A stretch of DNA of 64,000 nucleotides, from NCBI RefSeq assembly GCF_010645065.1, contig NZ_JAADZW010000004.1:1-64000 (forward strand), written 5' to 3'. The notes beneath the pieces are model-generated. The model was not told the DNA's origin, did no database searches, and saw nothing but the letters and a program-made list of their open reading frames with translations. A program made the position numbers and the translations under genes. The DNA comes from Flavobacterium fluviatile. GTDB lineage: Bacteria > Bacteroidota > Bacteroidia > Flavobacteriales > Flavobacteriaceae. Of the stretch, positions 32,579 to 41,743 are shown piece by piece (the stretch's first letter is position 1; the number at the start of each line of letters is the position of its first letter).

Positions 32579-34253
32579 TTTCTGTAATTTTAATAGATGG
32601 ATCTGCGAAAGTGCTTAATTGGTCGTATGCTAAAAGTAATTTGTTGTAAGCAGCAACTTTGTCTAGTTCTGGTGTGTATTCGCTTTCAAAAGGGCTTCCC
32701 ATTTTTTGACTGGCTTCAATTACATTTGGATAAATCCCGGAAGCTACGGCAGCGTAAATTGCAGCTCCCAAAGCCGGAGCCTGGTCTGATAAGGCTACTT
32801 TTATCGGTTTGTTTAAAACGTTTGCCAGAGTCTGCATGATAAAAGGTGATTTTCTTGCAACACCACCGATACCGATCACGCTGTCAATTTTTACACCTTC
32901 TTCTTCAAAACGATCCACAATTTTTTTAGATCCAAAACAGATTGCGTTTACTAAAGCTTTAAAAATATGAGGGGCTTTTGATCCTAATGATAAGTTTGAA
33001 ATGGCGCTTTTTACTTCCTGATTTGCATCCGGAGTCCTGCGTCCGTTGATCCAGTCTAAAGCGGTTGGTATGCTTTCAGACAACGGAATCTTTTCGGCTT
33101 CTTTCGTTAATTCTACAATTAATTTATCACTGAATTCTTCTCTTAATTGCTCTTTTTGAGTATCATTTAAAAGAGATGAAGCACCTAATAATTGTTCTGT
33201 TGGCCACATTAGTAATTCTTTGTACCATGCTAATAAATCGCCAAAAGCAGATTGTCCTGCTTCAAGACCAATATAACCCGGAATTACAGATCCGTCAACC
33301 TGACCACAAATTCCGCGAACGTTTTTGGTACCCACTTCGTCATAAGAACCAACCAAAATATCGCAAGTCGAAGTTCCCATTACACGAACCAAAGTATTTT
33401 CGCCAATTTTAGCTCCAACTGCTCCGGAGTGTGCGTCGAAAGTTCCAACAGCAACAATAGTTTCTGTAGAAAGTCCCAAACGATCTGCCCATTCTTTGCT
33501 TAATTTTCCGGCAACTAAATCTGAAGTATAAGTTTCATCATATAAATTGCTTCGAAGTGCCGCTAAATAAGGATGTAGTTTTTCTAGAAATTCAACCGGA
33601 GGTAAACCATTCCAGTCTTCGTGCCACATGGCTTTGTGTCCTGCAGCGCAACGGCTTCTTCTGAAGGTTTTTAAATCTTTGTCTTCGATTAATAAATACG
33701 TCATTAAATCACAGTGTTCCATCCAGGTGTGTGCTGCATTTCGTACCGCTTCATCTTCTCTGGCAATATGCAGGATTTTTGCCCAGAACCATTCAGATGA
33801 ATAAATTCCGCCAACATATTTGGTAACGTTTTCACCGCCCCAGCTTACTGCCAGCTCGTTGATTTCGTTAGCTTCATTAATCGCTGTATGATCTTTCCAC
33901 AACACCATCATCGCATTTGGGTTTTCTTCAAAACCTTTTGTCAAAGCCAGTGGAGTTCCGTCTTTTGTAACCGGAACCGGAGAAGATCCTGTAGTATCAA
34001 TACAGATTCCTTTTATTGCAGCAGGATCAACTTTGCTTTCTTTCACAACATTTTGAATGGTAATTTCCAATCCTTCAATATGATCCAAAGGATGCTGACG
34101 AAACTGATTGATCGATGCATCACAATATTGTTTATTCTTCCATCTTTTGTAATGATAAACATTGGATGCAAGCTCCTGTCCATTTTCAGTATCTATTAGC
34201 ACCGCACGAACAGAATCTGTTCCGTAATCTAATCCTATAACGTAATTTTTCAT
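32562..34253 (-). CDS. araB: Ribulokinase AraB
   Basis: A 563-residue FGGY-family sugar kinase that phosphorylates L-ribulose. The N-terminal MKNYVIGLDYGTDSVRAVLI contains the nucleotide motif, DTTGSSPVPV is the second, and GIGGVARKSPFIMQTLANVL is the FGGY-signature region of the C-terminal domain. The ATG at 34,253 is preferred as the family start; an alternative ATG at 34,265 would lie only about 5 bases from the expected transcription start. The promoter carries an AraR-like site. It leads the araB-araD-araA-galM unit. Confidence 0.96.
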   Translation of the reverse strand: MKNYVIGLDYGTDSVRAVLIDTENGQELASNVYHYKRWKNKQYCDASINQFRQHPLDHIEGLEITIQNVVKESKVDPAAIKGICIDTTGSSPVPVTKDGTPLALTKGFEENPNAMMVLWKDHTAINEANEINELAVSWGGENVTKYVGGIYSSEWFWAKILHIAREDEAVRNAAHTWMEHCDLMTYLLIEDKDLKTFRRSRCAAGHKAMWHEDWNGLPPVEFLEKLHPYLAALRSNLYDETYTSDLVAGKLSKEWADRLGLSTETIVAVGTFDAHSGAVGAKIGENTLVRVMGTSTCDILVGSYDEVGTKNVRGICGQVDGSVIPGYIGLEAGQSAFGDLLAWYKELLMWPTEQLLGASSLLNDTQKEQLREEFSDKLIVELTKEAEKIPLSESIPTALDWINGRRTPDANQEVKSAISNLSLGSKAPHIFKALVNAICFGSKKIVDRFEEEGVKIDSVIGIGGVARKSPFIMQTLANVLNKPIKVALSDQAPALGAAIYAAVASGIYPNVIEASQKMGSPFESEYTPELDKVAAYNKLLLAYDQLSTFADPSIKITENEFSL

Positions 34254-34275
34254 TTCGAAATTCATTTTAATGAGA

Positions 34276-34317
34276 CAAATATAATATAATTAATTTATAA
34301 GTGTACAAAAAACACTT
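34276..34317 (-). promoter_or_regulatory. araB promoter with AraR-like operator
   Basis: The -7 box is TATATTTG on the minus strand (34,276-34,283). A perfect inverted repeat, AAGTGT-N7-ACACTT, lies at 34,299-34,317, where the -33 region should be. It is one of seven related 19-mers in the window (see findings). Remaining parts of the 34,266-34,563 gap show no gene. Confidence 0.75.
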
Positions 34318-34563
34318 AATAAAAATTTTCTTGTTGTTTTTTACAGAAAATACATCAAAACAATGATTTAAATTCAAAACAAAAAACAAACATTAATTAT
34401 ACATTTACTCTGTTGCGATTATTTCATCTTTATTTTCAAAACACTAAATAATATGTCGAAAAATTGTATTGAATTTGATTGCGTTTTAACTCACAATCAG
34501 TTTATTAAGCACCCATTTTGGCTGTGCCACAAAAGAGCTCTCATCATTACTGTTTTGAACTTT

Positions 34564-35682
34564 TTAATTAAATTTAAATATTGGTGTACCGTTTTCATCA
34601 AATTTTACTTTCATCATTCTTGCATGACGATTAGGATCGTATAACGGGTCTGCTATAATTTCTTCTAAAGATCTTTTATCTGTTGCCGGTACTACTTTTG
34701 GATCACCAACCGCTTTTTCATAATCCCTTGCATGATAAATTAATATTGGCTCTCCGTTTTCATCCACTGTGAAAGAGTTATGACCAGGACCGTAAATACC
34801 TTTTGATGCGTCCGTTTTTAAAACTGGATTTCTCGATTTTTTCCAGGAGTTTCTATTTAGTAAATCCGCATTTTCATCGGCTTCCATCATACCCATCGCG
34901 TAACAGGCACCTGTAGCACTTGCCGAAAAAGTGATGTAAATTTTTCCTTTGTTTTTAATGAATGCTGGCCCTTCATTTACCCAAAAACCAACACGTTCCC
35001 AATCATAATCCGGAGTAGTGAGCATGAACTGAACGGTTTTTAATTTGATAGGCGATTCCATTTCGGCTAAATACAAATTAGACGCTGCGAATTGTCCACC
35101 TGTTTTTTCTGCCCAACAAAAATATCGTTTGCCTTTATGTTCAAATACAGTTCCGTCTAGCGAAAAATCAGTAAAACTTTTTGGGTCGTTATCAGCAGCT
35201 TGCATTTGTCCTAATTCTTTCCACTTATCTTTTAGAGGATCTTGACCTGTACACTCCAAAACATAAGGTCTTAATCTCCAAATATCATCTTCTTTACTTG
35301 CCGCAAAATACACATACCATTTTCCATCTAAATAATGAATTTCCGGAGCCCAGACATGACGGCTCATTGGTCCACTTGCATGTTTTTCCCATACTCTGAA
35401 AGGCGCTGCATTTTGTAATTCGGCAATCGTTTTTGCACGTCTTATCTCTATAGCATCATAAGTGGGTACAGATCCTGTAAAATAATAATACCCATCTGTA
35501 TGTTTGTAGATGAACGGATCTGCTCTTTGCAGCACAATCGGTTTGTTAGAACCTTTTATGTTTGCCATAATAGAAACTTCCTCTTTAGATGTTTCTTTTT
35601 GTTCTTTTTTATCTGAACAAGAGGCAGCTCCAACCAAAAGAACAGCTGAAAGTACCAGGTTTTTGAATAGGTTTCTTTGCAT
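34564..35682 (-). CDS. GH43 family glycoside hydrolase, lipoprotein
   Basis: A 372-residue enzyme with a lipoprotein signal (VLLVGAASCSD; Cys22). The five-bladed β-propeller motif is seen as ADPFIYK (catalytic base Asp55), DFSLDGTVF (Asp176) and NEGPAF (Glu237, acid). Family 43 acts on α-arabinofuranosides, arabinans or xylosides; the locus suggests arabinan side-chain or exo-arabinofuranosidase activity (inference). It is the last of the hydrolase genes read leftward from susC; a 298-base gap separates it from araB. Confidence 0.88.
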   Translation of the reverse strand: MQRNLFKNLVLSAVLLVGAASCSDKKEQKETSKEEVSIMANIKGSNKPIVLQRADPFIYKHTDGYYYFTGSVPTYDAIEIRRAKTIAELQNAAPFRVWEKHASGPMSRHVWAPEIHYLDGKWYVYFAASKEDDIWRLRPYVLECTGQDPLKDKWKELGQMQAADNDPKSFTDFSLDGTVFEHKGKRYFCWAEKTGGQFAASNLYLAEMESPIKLKTVQFMLTTPDYDWERVGFWVNEGPAFIKNKGKIYITFSASATGACYAMGMMEADENADLLNRNSWKKSRNPVLKTDASKGIYGPGHNSFTVDENGEPILIYHARDYEKAVGDPKVVPATDKRSLEEIIADPLYDPNRHARMMKVKFDENGTPIFKFN

Positions 35683-35779
35683 GATAATAATTTTCTATGT
35701 ATTAATTTGTTTTGAAAGCAGACTTAGATAATTACAATTATTTTCAAGTAAAATTTCATACTCCTTTTTCTAATCTTTT

Positions 35780-36763
35780 TTACTTAATAACCGGCCATAA
35801 ATCTTTGTCCCAATCCATCTCTTTTATTTGCAATACTGGTCTTCCGTTTTGGCTGGCACTATATGCATGGTAAATGATATAATCTTTCCCGTCAAAAGTA
35901 TAAGTGCTGTTATGCCCGGCTCCAAACCAATCCTTGTCTCCTTGAATGAGCAATGTTCCTCCACCCTCGTTCAAAGATTTTCCTTCTTTATCGACATACG
36001 GGCCCGTAACATTTTTAGAGCGGCCGACTACTACTTTATACGTGCTTTCTTTTCCTCGGCAACACAAGTCCCAAGAAAGGAATTGGTAGTAGTAACCATT
36101 TTTTTTGAAGATAAAAGGCGCTTCTAGAGCAGCATCTCCGGGGTCATTATCCTTCAATTCAAAAGTTCTTTTGCGTTTGGCAATCGTGTGCCATTCTTGT
36201 GGTTGCGCAATGGACTTTAAATCGGCATTTAATTTGACCATTTTCAAGCCTTCCCAAAAAGAGCCAAAAGCCAACCAAGGCGTGTTGTTTTCGTCGAAAG
36301 TCAGATTCGGATCAATAGCATTCCAAAGGTCGCGGTTCGGAATGGACTGAATTACAATTCCCTGATCGACCCATTTGTAATTTTTATCTTTTGAATCCAA
36401 AGTGGTATTAGTGGCTACACCTATCGCCGAAGTATTTTTGGCGAAAGCCGAAACCGAGTAATATAAATAATAAGTACCCTTGTGCAATGTAATATCCGGT
36501 GCCCAAATGTGGTTCTTGAAATCGGCGGCAACTCCATCAGCCCAAACGGGTTTTTCGGTAAAAACCTGTGGCTCTTTATTCCATGTTTTTAAATCTTTTG
36601 AACTAAAAACACTGATTCCCATTCCTGTGCAATAAAGATAGTAAGTGTCTTTTTGTTTAATCATAACAGGATCATGCACAGTAATATCTTGTGCCAATGT
36701 TTGTAATCCTAATGAAAGAATCAGAAACATTATAAAAGAGTTTAATTTCGAATATATTTTCAT
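35780..36763 (-). CDS. GH43 endo-1,5-α-L-arabinanase-like enzyme
   Basis: A 327-residue secreted enzyme with a signal peptide (IMFLILSLGLQTLAQ). Catalytic residues are Asp31 (VHDPVM), Asp151 (NAIDPNL) and Glu214 (LEAPFIF), matching the GH43 base, pKa modulator and acid. The LCCRGKESTY loop is typical of the endo-arabinanase subgroup. It would cut the α-1,5-arabinan backbone in the periplasm (signal peptide I, no lipobox). Part of the leftward PUL with the GH127-type gene 8 bases before its start. Confidence 0.88.
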   Translation of the reverse strand: MKIYSKLNSFIMFLILSLGLQTLAQDITVHDPVMIKQKDTYYLYCTGMGISVFSSKDLKTWNKEPQVFTEKPVWADGVAADFKNHIWAPDITLHKGTYYLYYSVSAFAKNTSAIGVATNTTLDSKDKNYKWVDQGIVIQSIPNRDLWNAIDPNLTFDENNTPWLAFGSFWEGLKMVKLNADLKSIAQPQEWHTIAKRKRTFELKDNDPGDAALEAPFIFKKNGYYYQFLSWDLCCRGKESTYKVVVGRSKNVTGPYVDKEGKSLNEGGGTLLIQGDKDWFGAGHNSTYTFDGKDYIIYHAYSASQNGRPVLQIKEMDWDKDLWPVIK

Positions 36764-36771
36764 ACTTCGTT

Positions 36772-39096
36772 TTATTTTACAATTCGTATTTGATGCAATT
36801 TTGAAGTTGGACGACCATCTTTTGATTTGATTTTTAATGTAAAAATTTCATCTCTATCCACATTGAAACGAGTTAATTTATCAGTTGCTGAAATAATTTC
36901 TACTGGTTTTTCATTGATTAAAACTTCCAGGTTATCCAGTTTATAATTGCCTAAAAAACTGATTTCGATAAATTTTCCTTCCTTGTTTTTATTGACCAAT
37001 TGATAGGAAATATAAGAGCGGGTGTTTCTCCAGAAATGGCCATCATCGTAACCAGAATCGCTTTTTTCACCTTTGTAATGATGATCTACTTCGGGTTGTT
37101 GCTCTCCACAGTTTATTTTATCGACCGTTTTGGCTTCCAGATCCATAGCTTCTATTTCTTGTTGTTGTAACAAAGCTTGTTTTTCTTTGTATTCTTCTTT
37201 TGTAAAAGTTTGAAAATACATTTGATAACGGGCATCATGCACTTCGAAAAAAGGTTCTAACTGTAAAGAATCCAGTTGAAAACGCATGTTTCCTAAGTCA
37301 TTCAATTTAGAAACATAACTTCCTTTTTCGCCCACCAAAGCATAAGCTTTATCCAAAGGAATATATTTTCCGCTTGCCACATGTCCCATTCGGCTGTCAT
37401 CGGCAAATAATCCGTCTAAGTTTTCGGTAGATGTTTTGGCTGCCAAAACAATTGGCCCATTCACAAAAGCAACCCAATTGGAACCATCAGGTAAATTTTC
37501 TAAATGCGTTGATTTTTTGAATCTCACCGTTATTTTGTCTCCCGATTTCCATTTGCGATTCAGACTTGCATAACTGCTTGGTTTGGCTTCGGTTTTTTGC
37601 AACTGCCCATTGACTAAAATTTCAAAATTTTCTGCCCACTTCGGAACACGAATATTTACAGCGAAGGTTTTGTTTTTTTTAAGTTTCAAAACTATTTCGC
37701 TGTTGTTTTCATAAGGGAACTTTGTGATTTGTTCCAATGCTATTCCTTGTTCTTCCCAGTTTAAAGTTGATGGAATAAAAAGATTCACATAAATATCATT
37801 TTGCGAATGGCTGTAAATTAACTCTCCGTATTTGGAATGATTTTCAAGTCCGGTTCCCACACAGCACCACATACTGGTTTCAGGTTGCGAATACACGCGA
37901 TAATGATTCGGTCTGATAGGCGTGAAATAAACAAAACCTCCTTTGTTAGGTTCCTGGCTCGAAAGTATATGATTGTATAAGGTACGCTCGTAAAAATCCA
38001 GATAGCTCACATCGTTTTTGTCTAAGTAAAGTGCTTTGCTCAAACGCTCCATATTGTAGGAGTTGCAGGTTTCTGGCCCTTGATTGGATTTTAGCATTCC
38101 GCTAAAATCATCAATTGGATTGAAATGTTCGGCTACGCTATTTCCTCCAAAAGCCACGGATCTTTTTTCGGTAACATTTTTCCAGAAAAACTGAGCTGCA
38201 TCAGACCAGGTTTTGTTATCGGATAAAGTGGCAATTTTTTCAAAACCAAGCACTTTTGGAATTTGCGTGTTGGCATGTAATCCGGTTAACTTATCTTCAT
38301 GATTGAGTAACGGCTCCAAAATGGCTTTTTGCGAAAGCTTTTCAGCTGTTTCCAGGTATTTTTTGTCTTTTGTAATCAGATATAAATCGGCAAAAGATTC
38401 GTTGATACCGCCATGTTCTGTTTTTAGAATTTGTTGAATTTGTTCTTCCGAAAGTGGTTGGATTAATTCGATAAACCAGTCGCCTAATTTTACAACAATG
38501 TCTTTTGCTTTTTGATTTCCGGTATAATTATACGCATCAATCAAACCAGCAAAAAGTTTGTGAATATTATAAATGGGAACCCAGGTATTGTTTAATCCAA
38601 AACCACTTCCGTCGATATCGCCTTTATGAATACGATCCCAAAAAACTTTTCCTTCGGGAATTCCTCCAACATAACCCGTTCCATCTTTATCCTGACAACG
38701 AGCCAATTCTGAAAGCATGTAATCTAAACGATTTTTAACTTCTGTATTTCCTGTTGAAGCGTACATCATAGCCAGTGCCGATAAATAATGCCCGCCAATG
38801 TGTCCATCCAGTCCAATATTTTCCCAATTTCCATATCGGTCAGCTTTGGTAGGAAGTCCGGCCGAAATTAAATAAGGTGCTAATAATCGATCTGTATTTA
38901 AGGCTAAAATATATTTTAAATCAACATCCTGCGCATTCTTAAAAGGTCCGCTTGTTAATCGTACTTCTTGTAGTTTAAATTCCTTCATCTGAGCCATTGA
39001 AGAAAATGCAAACGAGAATGCTACAACTAAAAAAAGTGCTTTTTGAGTTGAATGGAACAGTGTTTTAAAAGTCACTTTTTTATGGTTATAAAGCAT
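36772..39096 (-). CDS. GH127/GH146-type β-L-arabinofuranosidase
   Basis: A 774-residue secreted enzyme (signal peptide FLVVAFSFAFSSMAQ). The (α/α)6-barrel region carries GHIGGHYLSALAMMYASTG, GPETCNSYNMERLSKALY and SMWCCVGTGLENHSKYGELIY, which contain the Cys and Glu zinc/nucleophile residues of DUF1680 enzymes. The C-terminal ~110 residues (INCGEQQPEVDHHYKGEKSD onward) form an extra β-rich domain. These enzymes remove β-L-arabinofuranose from plant glycans; the presence in a mainly α-arabinan locus suggests a decorated substrate. GH127 and GH146 cannot be separated by eye. Confidence 0.88.
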   Translation of the reverse strand: MLYNHKKVTFKTLFHSTQKALFLVVAFSFAFSSMAQMKEFKLQEVRLTSGPFKNAQDVDLKYILALNTDRLLAPYLISAGLPTKADRYGNWENIGLDGHIGGHYLSALAMMYASTGNTEVKNRLDYMLSELARCQDKDGTGYVGGIPEGKVFWDRIHKGDIDGSGFGLNNTWVPIYNIHKLFAGLIDAYNYTGNQKAKDIVVKLGDWFIELIQPLSEEQIQQILKTEHGGINESFADLYLITKDKKYLETAEKLSQKAILEPLLNHEDKLTGLHANTQIPKVLGFEKIATLSDNKTWSDAAQFFWKNVTEKRSVAFGGNSVAEHFNPIDDFSGMLKSNQGPETCNSYNMERLSKALYLDKNDVSYLDFYERTLYNHILSSQEPNKGGFVYFTPIRPNHYRVYSQPETSMWCCVGTGLENHSKYGELIYSHSQNDIYVNLFIPSTLNWEEQGIALEQITKFPYENNSEIVLKLKKNKTFAVNIRVPKWAENFEILVNGQLQKTEAKPSSYASLNRKWKSGDKITVRFKKSTHLENLPDGSNWVAFVNGPIVLAAKTSTENLDGLFADDSRMGHVASGKYIPLDKAYALVGEKGSYVSKLNDLGNMRFQLDSLQLEPFFEVHDARYQMYFQTFTKEEYKEKQALLQQQEIEAMDLEAKTVDKINCGEQQPEVDHHYKGEKSDSGYDDGHFWRNTRSYISYQLVNKNKEGKFIEISFLGNYKLDNLEVLINEKPVEIISATDKLTRFNVDRDEIFTLKIKSKDGRPTSKLHQIRIVK

Positions 39097-39124
39097 GGTA
39101 TATAAATCCGAGTGATACTAAAAA

Positions 39125-40093
39125 TTATTGAATTCCTTCTGTCGTCATCACAATACGTTTCATAGTTCCGTCTTTGTTATAAAATAGTTTTTCAACACAA
39201 ACCGAACGTCTGAAACTTCCTCCATGTGTTGGAATTGCTCCAGTGTGATATACAAAATACCATTGCCCTTTAAATTCAATTATCGCCTGATGATTGGTAT
39301 TACTGTTTCCGGCTACTTCGTTTAAAATCCCTTTGAATTCCCAAGGTCCGGTAATAGATTTACTCATTGCATAGGCAATTTTTTCAGGAAAATCATAAGC
39401 ATACGATAAATAGTACCAGTCTTTACGTTTGTGAATCCAAGGCGCTTCGGTAAATTTTGGCAAATCGACTGTTTGAATTTCGCCATCCATTTCGATCATG
39501 TTATCTTTTAATTTTATGTATTTGCATACGGTATTTCCCCAGTATAAATAAGCTTTCCCATCATCATCAATATAAACCGTTGGGTCAATATCATCCCAGC
39601 TGATTTTGGTTTGCGTAGTCATATCGTTGGTGATTAACGCTTTTCCGATAGCATCTTTGAAAGGGCCAAGCGGATTATCGGCAACCGCAACACCAATGGC
39701 TTTCCCATGTATACTTTCGTTGTGGGTAACGGTTACAAACCAATAAAACTTTCCGTTTTTTTCTATTACCTGACTTGCCCAGGCATCACCTTTTGCCCAG
39801 GAAAAATCGGTTGGTTTTAACGGAATCGGATGTTCTTTCCAGGTTTTCATATCCGAAGAAGAATACACCAGCCATTCGTTCATTCGATATGAATTGACAT
39901 CGTTTGGTGCTTCATCATGACCGGCATAAATATAGACTTTGTCTTTATAAACCAGAGCACCAGGATCTGCCGTGTATTTATCTGTAATTATTGGGTTATT
40001 TTGTTTTACCTCAACAGTTTTATTAGTCTGAGCATTTACTTTTGAAGCTAAAACAGCTAACGATATGCAAAACGGAAAGAATAATTTTTTCAT
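39125..40093 (-). CDS. GH43 family enzyme, arabinofuranosidase/xylosidase-like
   Basis: A 322-residue secreted enzyme with a signal peptide (FPFCISLAVLASKVNA). Catalytic candidates are Asp43 (TADPGAL), Asp170 (WDDIDPTVYIDDDG) and Glu216 (FTEAPWI). The ATG at 40,093 is chosen because it begins the signal peptide; a longer frame would overlap the upstream GH43 gene. The sequence is closer to exo-acting GH43 enzymes than to endo-arabinanases. It follows the upstream GH43 gene by 16 bases. Confidence 0.88.
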   Translation of the reverse strand: MKKLFFPFCISLAVLASKVNAQTNKTVEVKQNNPIITDKYTADPGALVYKDKVYIYAGHDEAPNDVNSYRMNEWLVYSSSDMKTWKEHPIPLKPTDFSWAKGDAWASQVIEKNGKFYWFVTVTHNESIHGKAIGVAVADNPLGPFKDAIGKALITNDMTTQTKISWDDIDPTVYIDDDGKAYLYWGNTVCKYIKLKDNMIEMDGEIQTVDLPKFTEAPWIHKRKDWYYLSYAYDFPEKIAYAMSKSITGPWEFKGILNEVAGNSNTNHQAIIEFKGQWYFVYHTGAIPTHGGSFRRSVCVEKLFYNKDGTMKRIVMTTEGIQ

Positions 40094-40109
40094 TATAATT
40101 GTTTTTTTT

Positions 40110-41732
40110 TTATTTCTTTTTACCCCAAAATGGTAAACCTGCCGAGGTAAGTCCTGAATAGGTAATGGTAACTTTTCTGGTAGAAGTTTCCCAATCCCAG
40201 GCATCTTGTACTTTGCATTTTACATCATTAATGGTCAATGTTTTTGTAGTACTGTCGTAAGACCATGTTCCCGTCATTGCTCCTGATATTTTTTTGTCAG
40301 CCGTTAAAAAAATGGTTCCTGACTTTTGCATGGTTTTGTATTGATATTGCATCGAAATATGTTCCCATTCACCTATAAAAGAAGCTTCCGTTAAAGTAGT
40401 TGCAGGTACTCCGGCATAGCGTTCCGGAGCCACTACCGGCCAGCCATCGGCAGTCCATTCAATTTCACGAACATGTCCCATCATTACAGCATTAGAAACA
40501 TTTACACCCGGAACTCCTTCTGGCAAACGCGCTTGTGAAGCATAATACCATTTTTTTGAAGTAGGATCCTGAAAAACAGAACAATGTGCAAAACCAACCC
40601 AACCTGTATGATTATTAAATTGGTACGGGTGTGTAAGCATCGGGAAACAATCGGCGCCACTGGTAACATTGGCTCCATTAATGCCCACATAAGGACCTAA
40701 AATATTTTTAGATCTTGCTACACGGGTATTGTATGCCACTGATAACTCATCATAGGCCAAGAATAAATAATAATATTGTGTATCCGGATTGTAAATGATC
40801 TCAGGTCCTTCTGATGCCTGCCAACGGCTTGAAGAATGCCTCGAGGCAATTTTGGTTCCATAATCTGATAATGTTTTTAACTGATCGGGTTTTCCTGTTG
40901 TTGGATTTAATTTTAAAGCTACAATTCCCGAATGCCAGGAACCATAAATTAAATATTGTTCTCCTTGTGGTGTTTCGATAAAAGTTGGATCAATGGCGTT
41001 GTATTTGAAATAAGCATTTTCCCAATTTCTGGCTCCTGTATATGAATAGGGCTTTACGCCATCAGGTTCTGAGCATACCACCATTCCTTTATCAGTCCAA
41101 TTATTTGATCCTAAATCATCAGTTTCCATCAAACCAATAAAAGCACGTTCTGACCATGAAGTATCAAAACTAGTTCCTGTAATTGGCTCATCTACCACAA
41201 TACTGTAATACATACGGAATTTGTTACCCACTTTTTTTACAAATGGTGCCCAATAGCCATATCTCGGATTTGCAATTGGTGGAAGAGCTGGATTCATACG
41301 TGCTCTCTTATTATTTAAAGAATCCTTAACCCAAGCAGGAGCCGATTTCATCGACGCTCCCATGAATTCCCAATTGATTAAATCTTTGGATCTTCTGTAA
41401 AAAAAATGTCCATTCCCATCGTGAGCATTTCCATATGAGGCATCCGTTTGGTACATATAATAATAGTCACCACTTTTTTCGACAGTTGGATCGTGAACGT
41501 TGGCTAAATTCCATTGGGCCCTGCTGTTCCAGGAAGAAATAGCAGTATAATTATCGGCATAAGTTGGTCCCGGAAAAGCTGGAGGAACAACTACTGGAGG
41601 AACAACAACTACCGGCGGATCTGGATCTTCAGTTGCAGGATCATCACCTGAACAGCTTACTGTAGCAGCAAGAGTCAATAAAAAGAGCCCTAAACAAGAA
41701 GCATTTTTTAAAATGGATTTCGGTTTTTTCAT
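40110..41732 (-). CDS. GH43 endo-arabinanase-like lipoprotein with lipocalin-like C-terminus
   Basis: A 540-residue lipoprotein (Cys27 in AATVSCSGDD) with a Pro/Val-rich spacer (PPVVVVPPVVVPP). The catalytic propeller uses Asp81 (NVHDPTV), Asp248 (NAIDPTF) and Glu308 (ASEGPEI). The C-terminal ~100 residues (SFIGEWEHISMQYQYKTMQK, with β-strands) look like a small lipocalin-like or carbohydrate-binding domain. The spacer and lipid anchor suggest a cell-surface endo-arabinanase that produces oligomers for SusC/SusD import. It is 11 bases from the GH51 gene. Confidence 0.88.
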   Translation of the reverse strand: MKKPKSILKNASCLGLFLLTLAATVSCSGDDPATEDPDPPVVVVPPVVVPPAFPGPTYADNYTAISSWNSRAQWNLANVHDPTVEKSGDYYYMYQTDASYGNAHDGNGHFFYRRSKDLINWEFMGASMKSAPAWVKDSLNNKRARMNPALPPIANPRYGYWAPFVKKVGNKFRMYYSIVVDEPITGTSFDTSWSERAFIGLMETDDLGSNNWTDKGMVVCSEPDGVKPYSYTGARNWENAYFKYNAIDPTFIETPQGEQYLIYGSWHSGIVALKLNPTTGKPDQLKTLSDYGTKIASRHSSSRWQASEGPEIIYNPDTQYYYLFLAYDELSVAYNTRVARSKNILGPYVGINGANVTSGADCFPMLTHPYQFNNHTGWVGFAHCSVFQDPTSKKWYYASQARLPEGVPGVNVSNAVMMGHVREIEWTADGWPVVAPERYAGVPATTLTEASFIGEWEHISMQYQYKTMQKSGTIFLTADKKISGAMTGTWSYDSTTKTLTINDVKCKVQDAWDWETSTRKVTITYSGLTSAGLPFWGKKK

Positions 41733-41743
41733 CTTTTTGTATT

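Noticed and set aside
34453..34644. Small plus-strand ORF upstream of araB and over the end of a GH43 gene
   Set aside because: It overlaps a real gene antisense and has no motif or promoter.
40094..40204. Longer N-terminus of the GH43 gene at 39,125
   Set aside because: It would overlap the end of the preceding GH43 gene and place residues before a good signal peptide.
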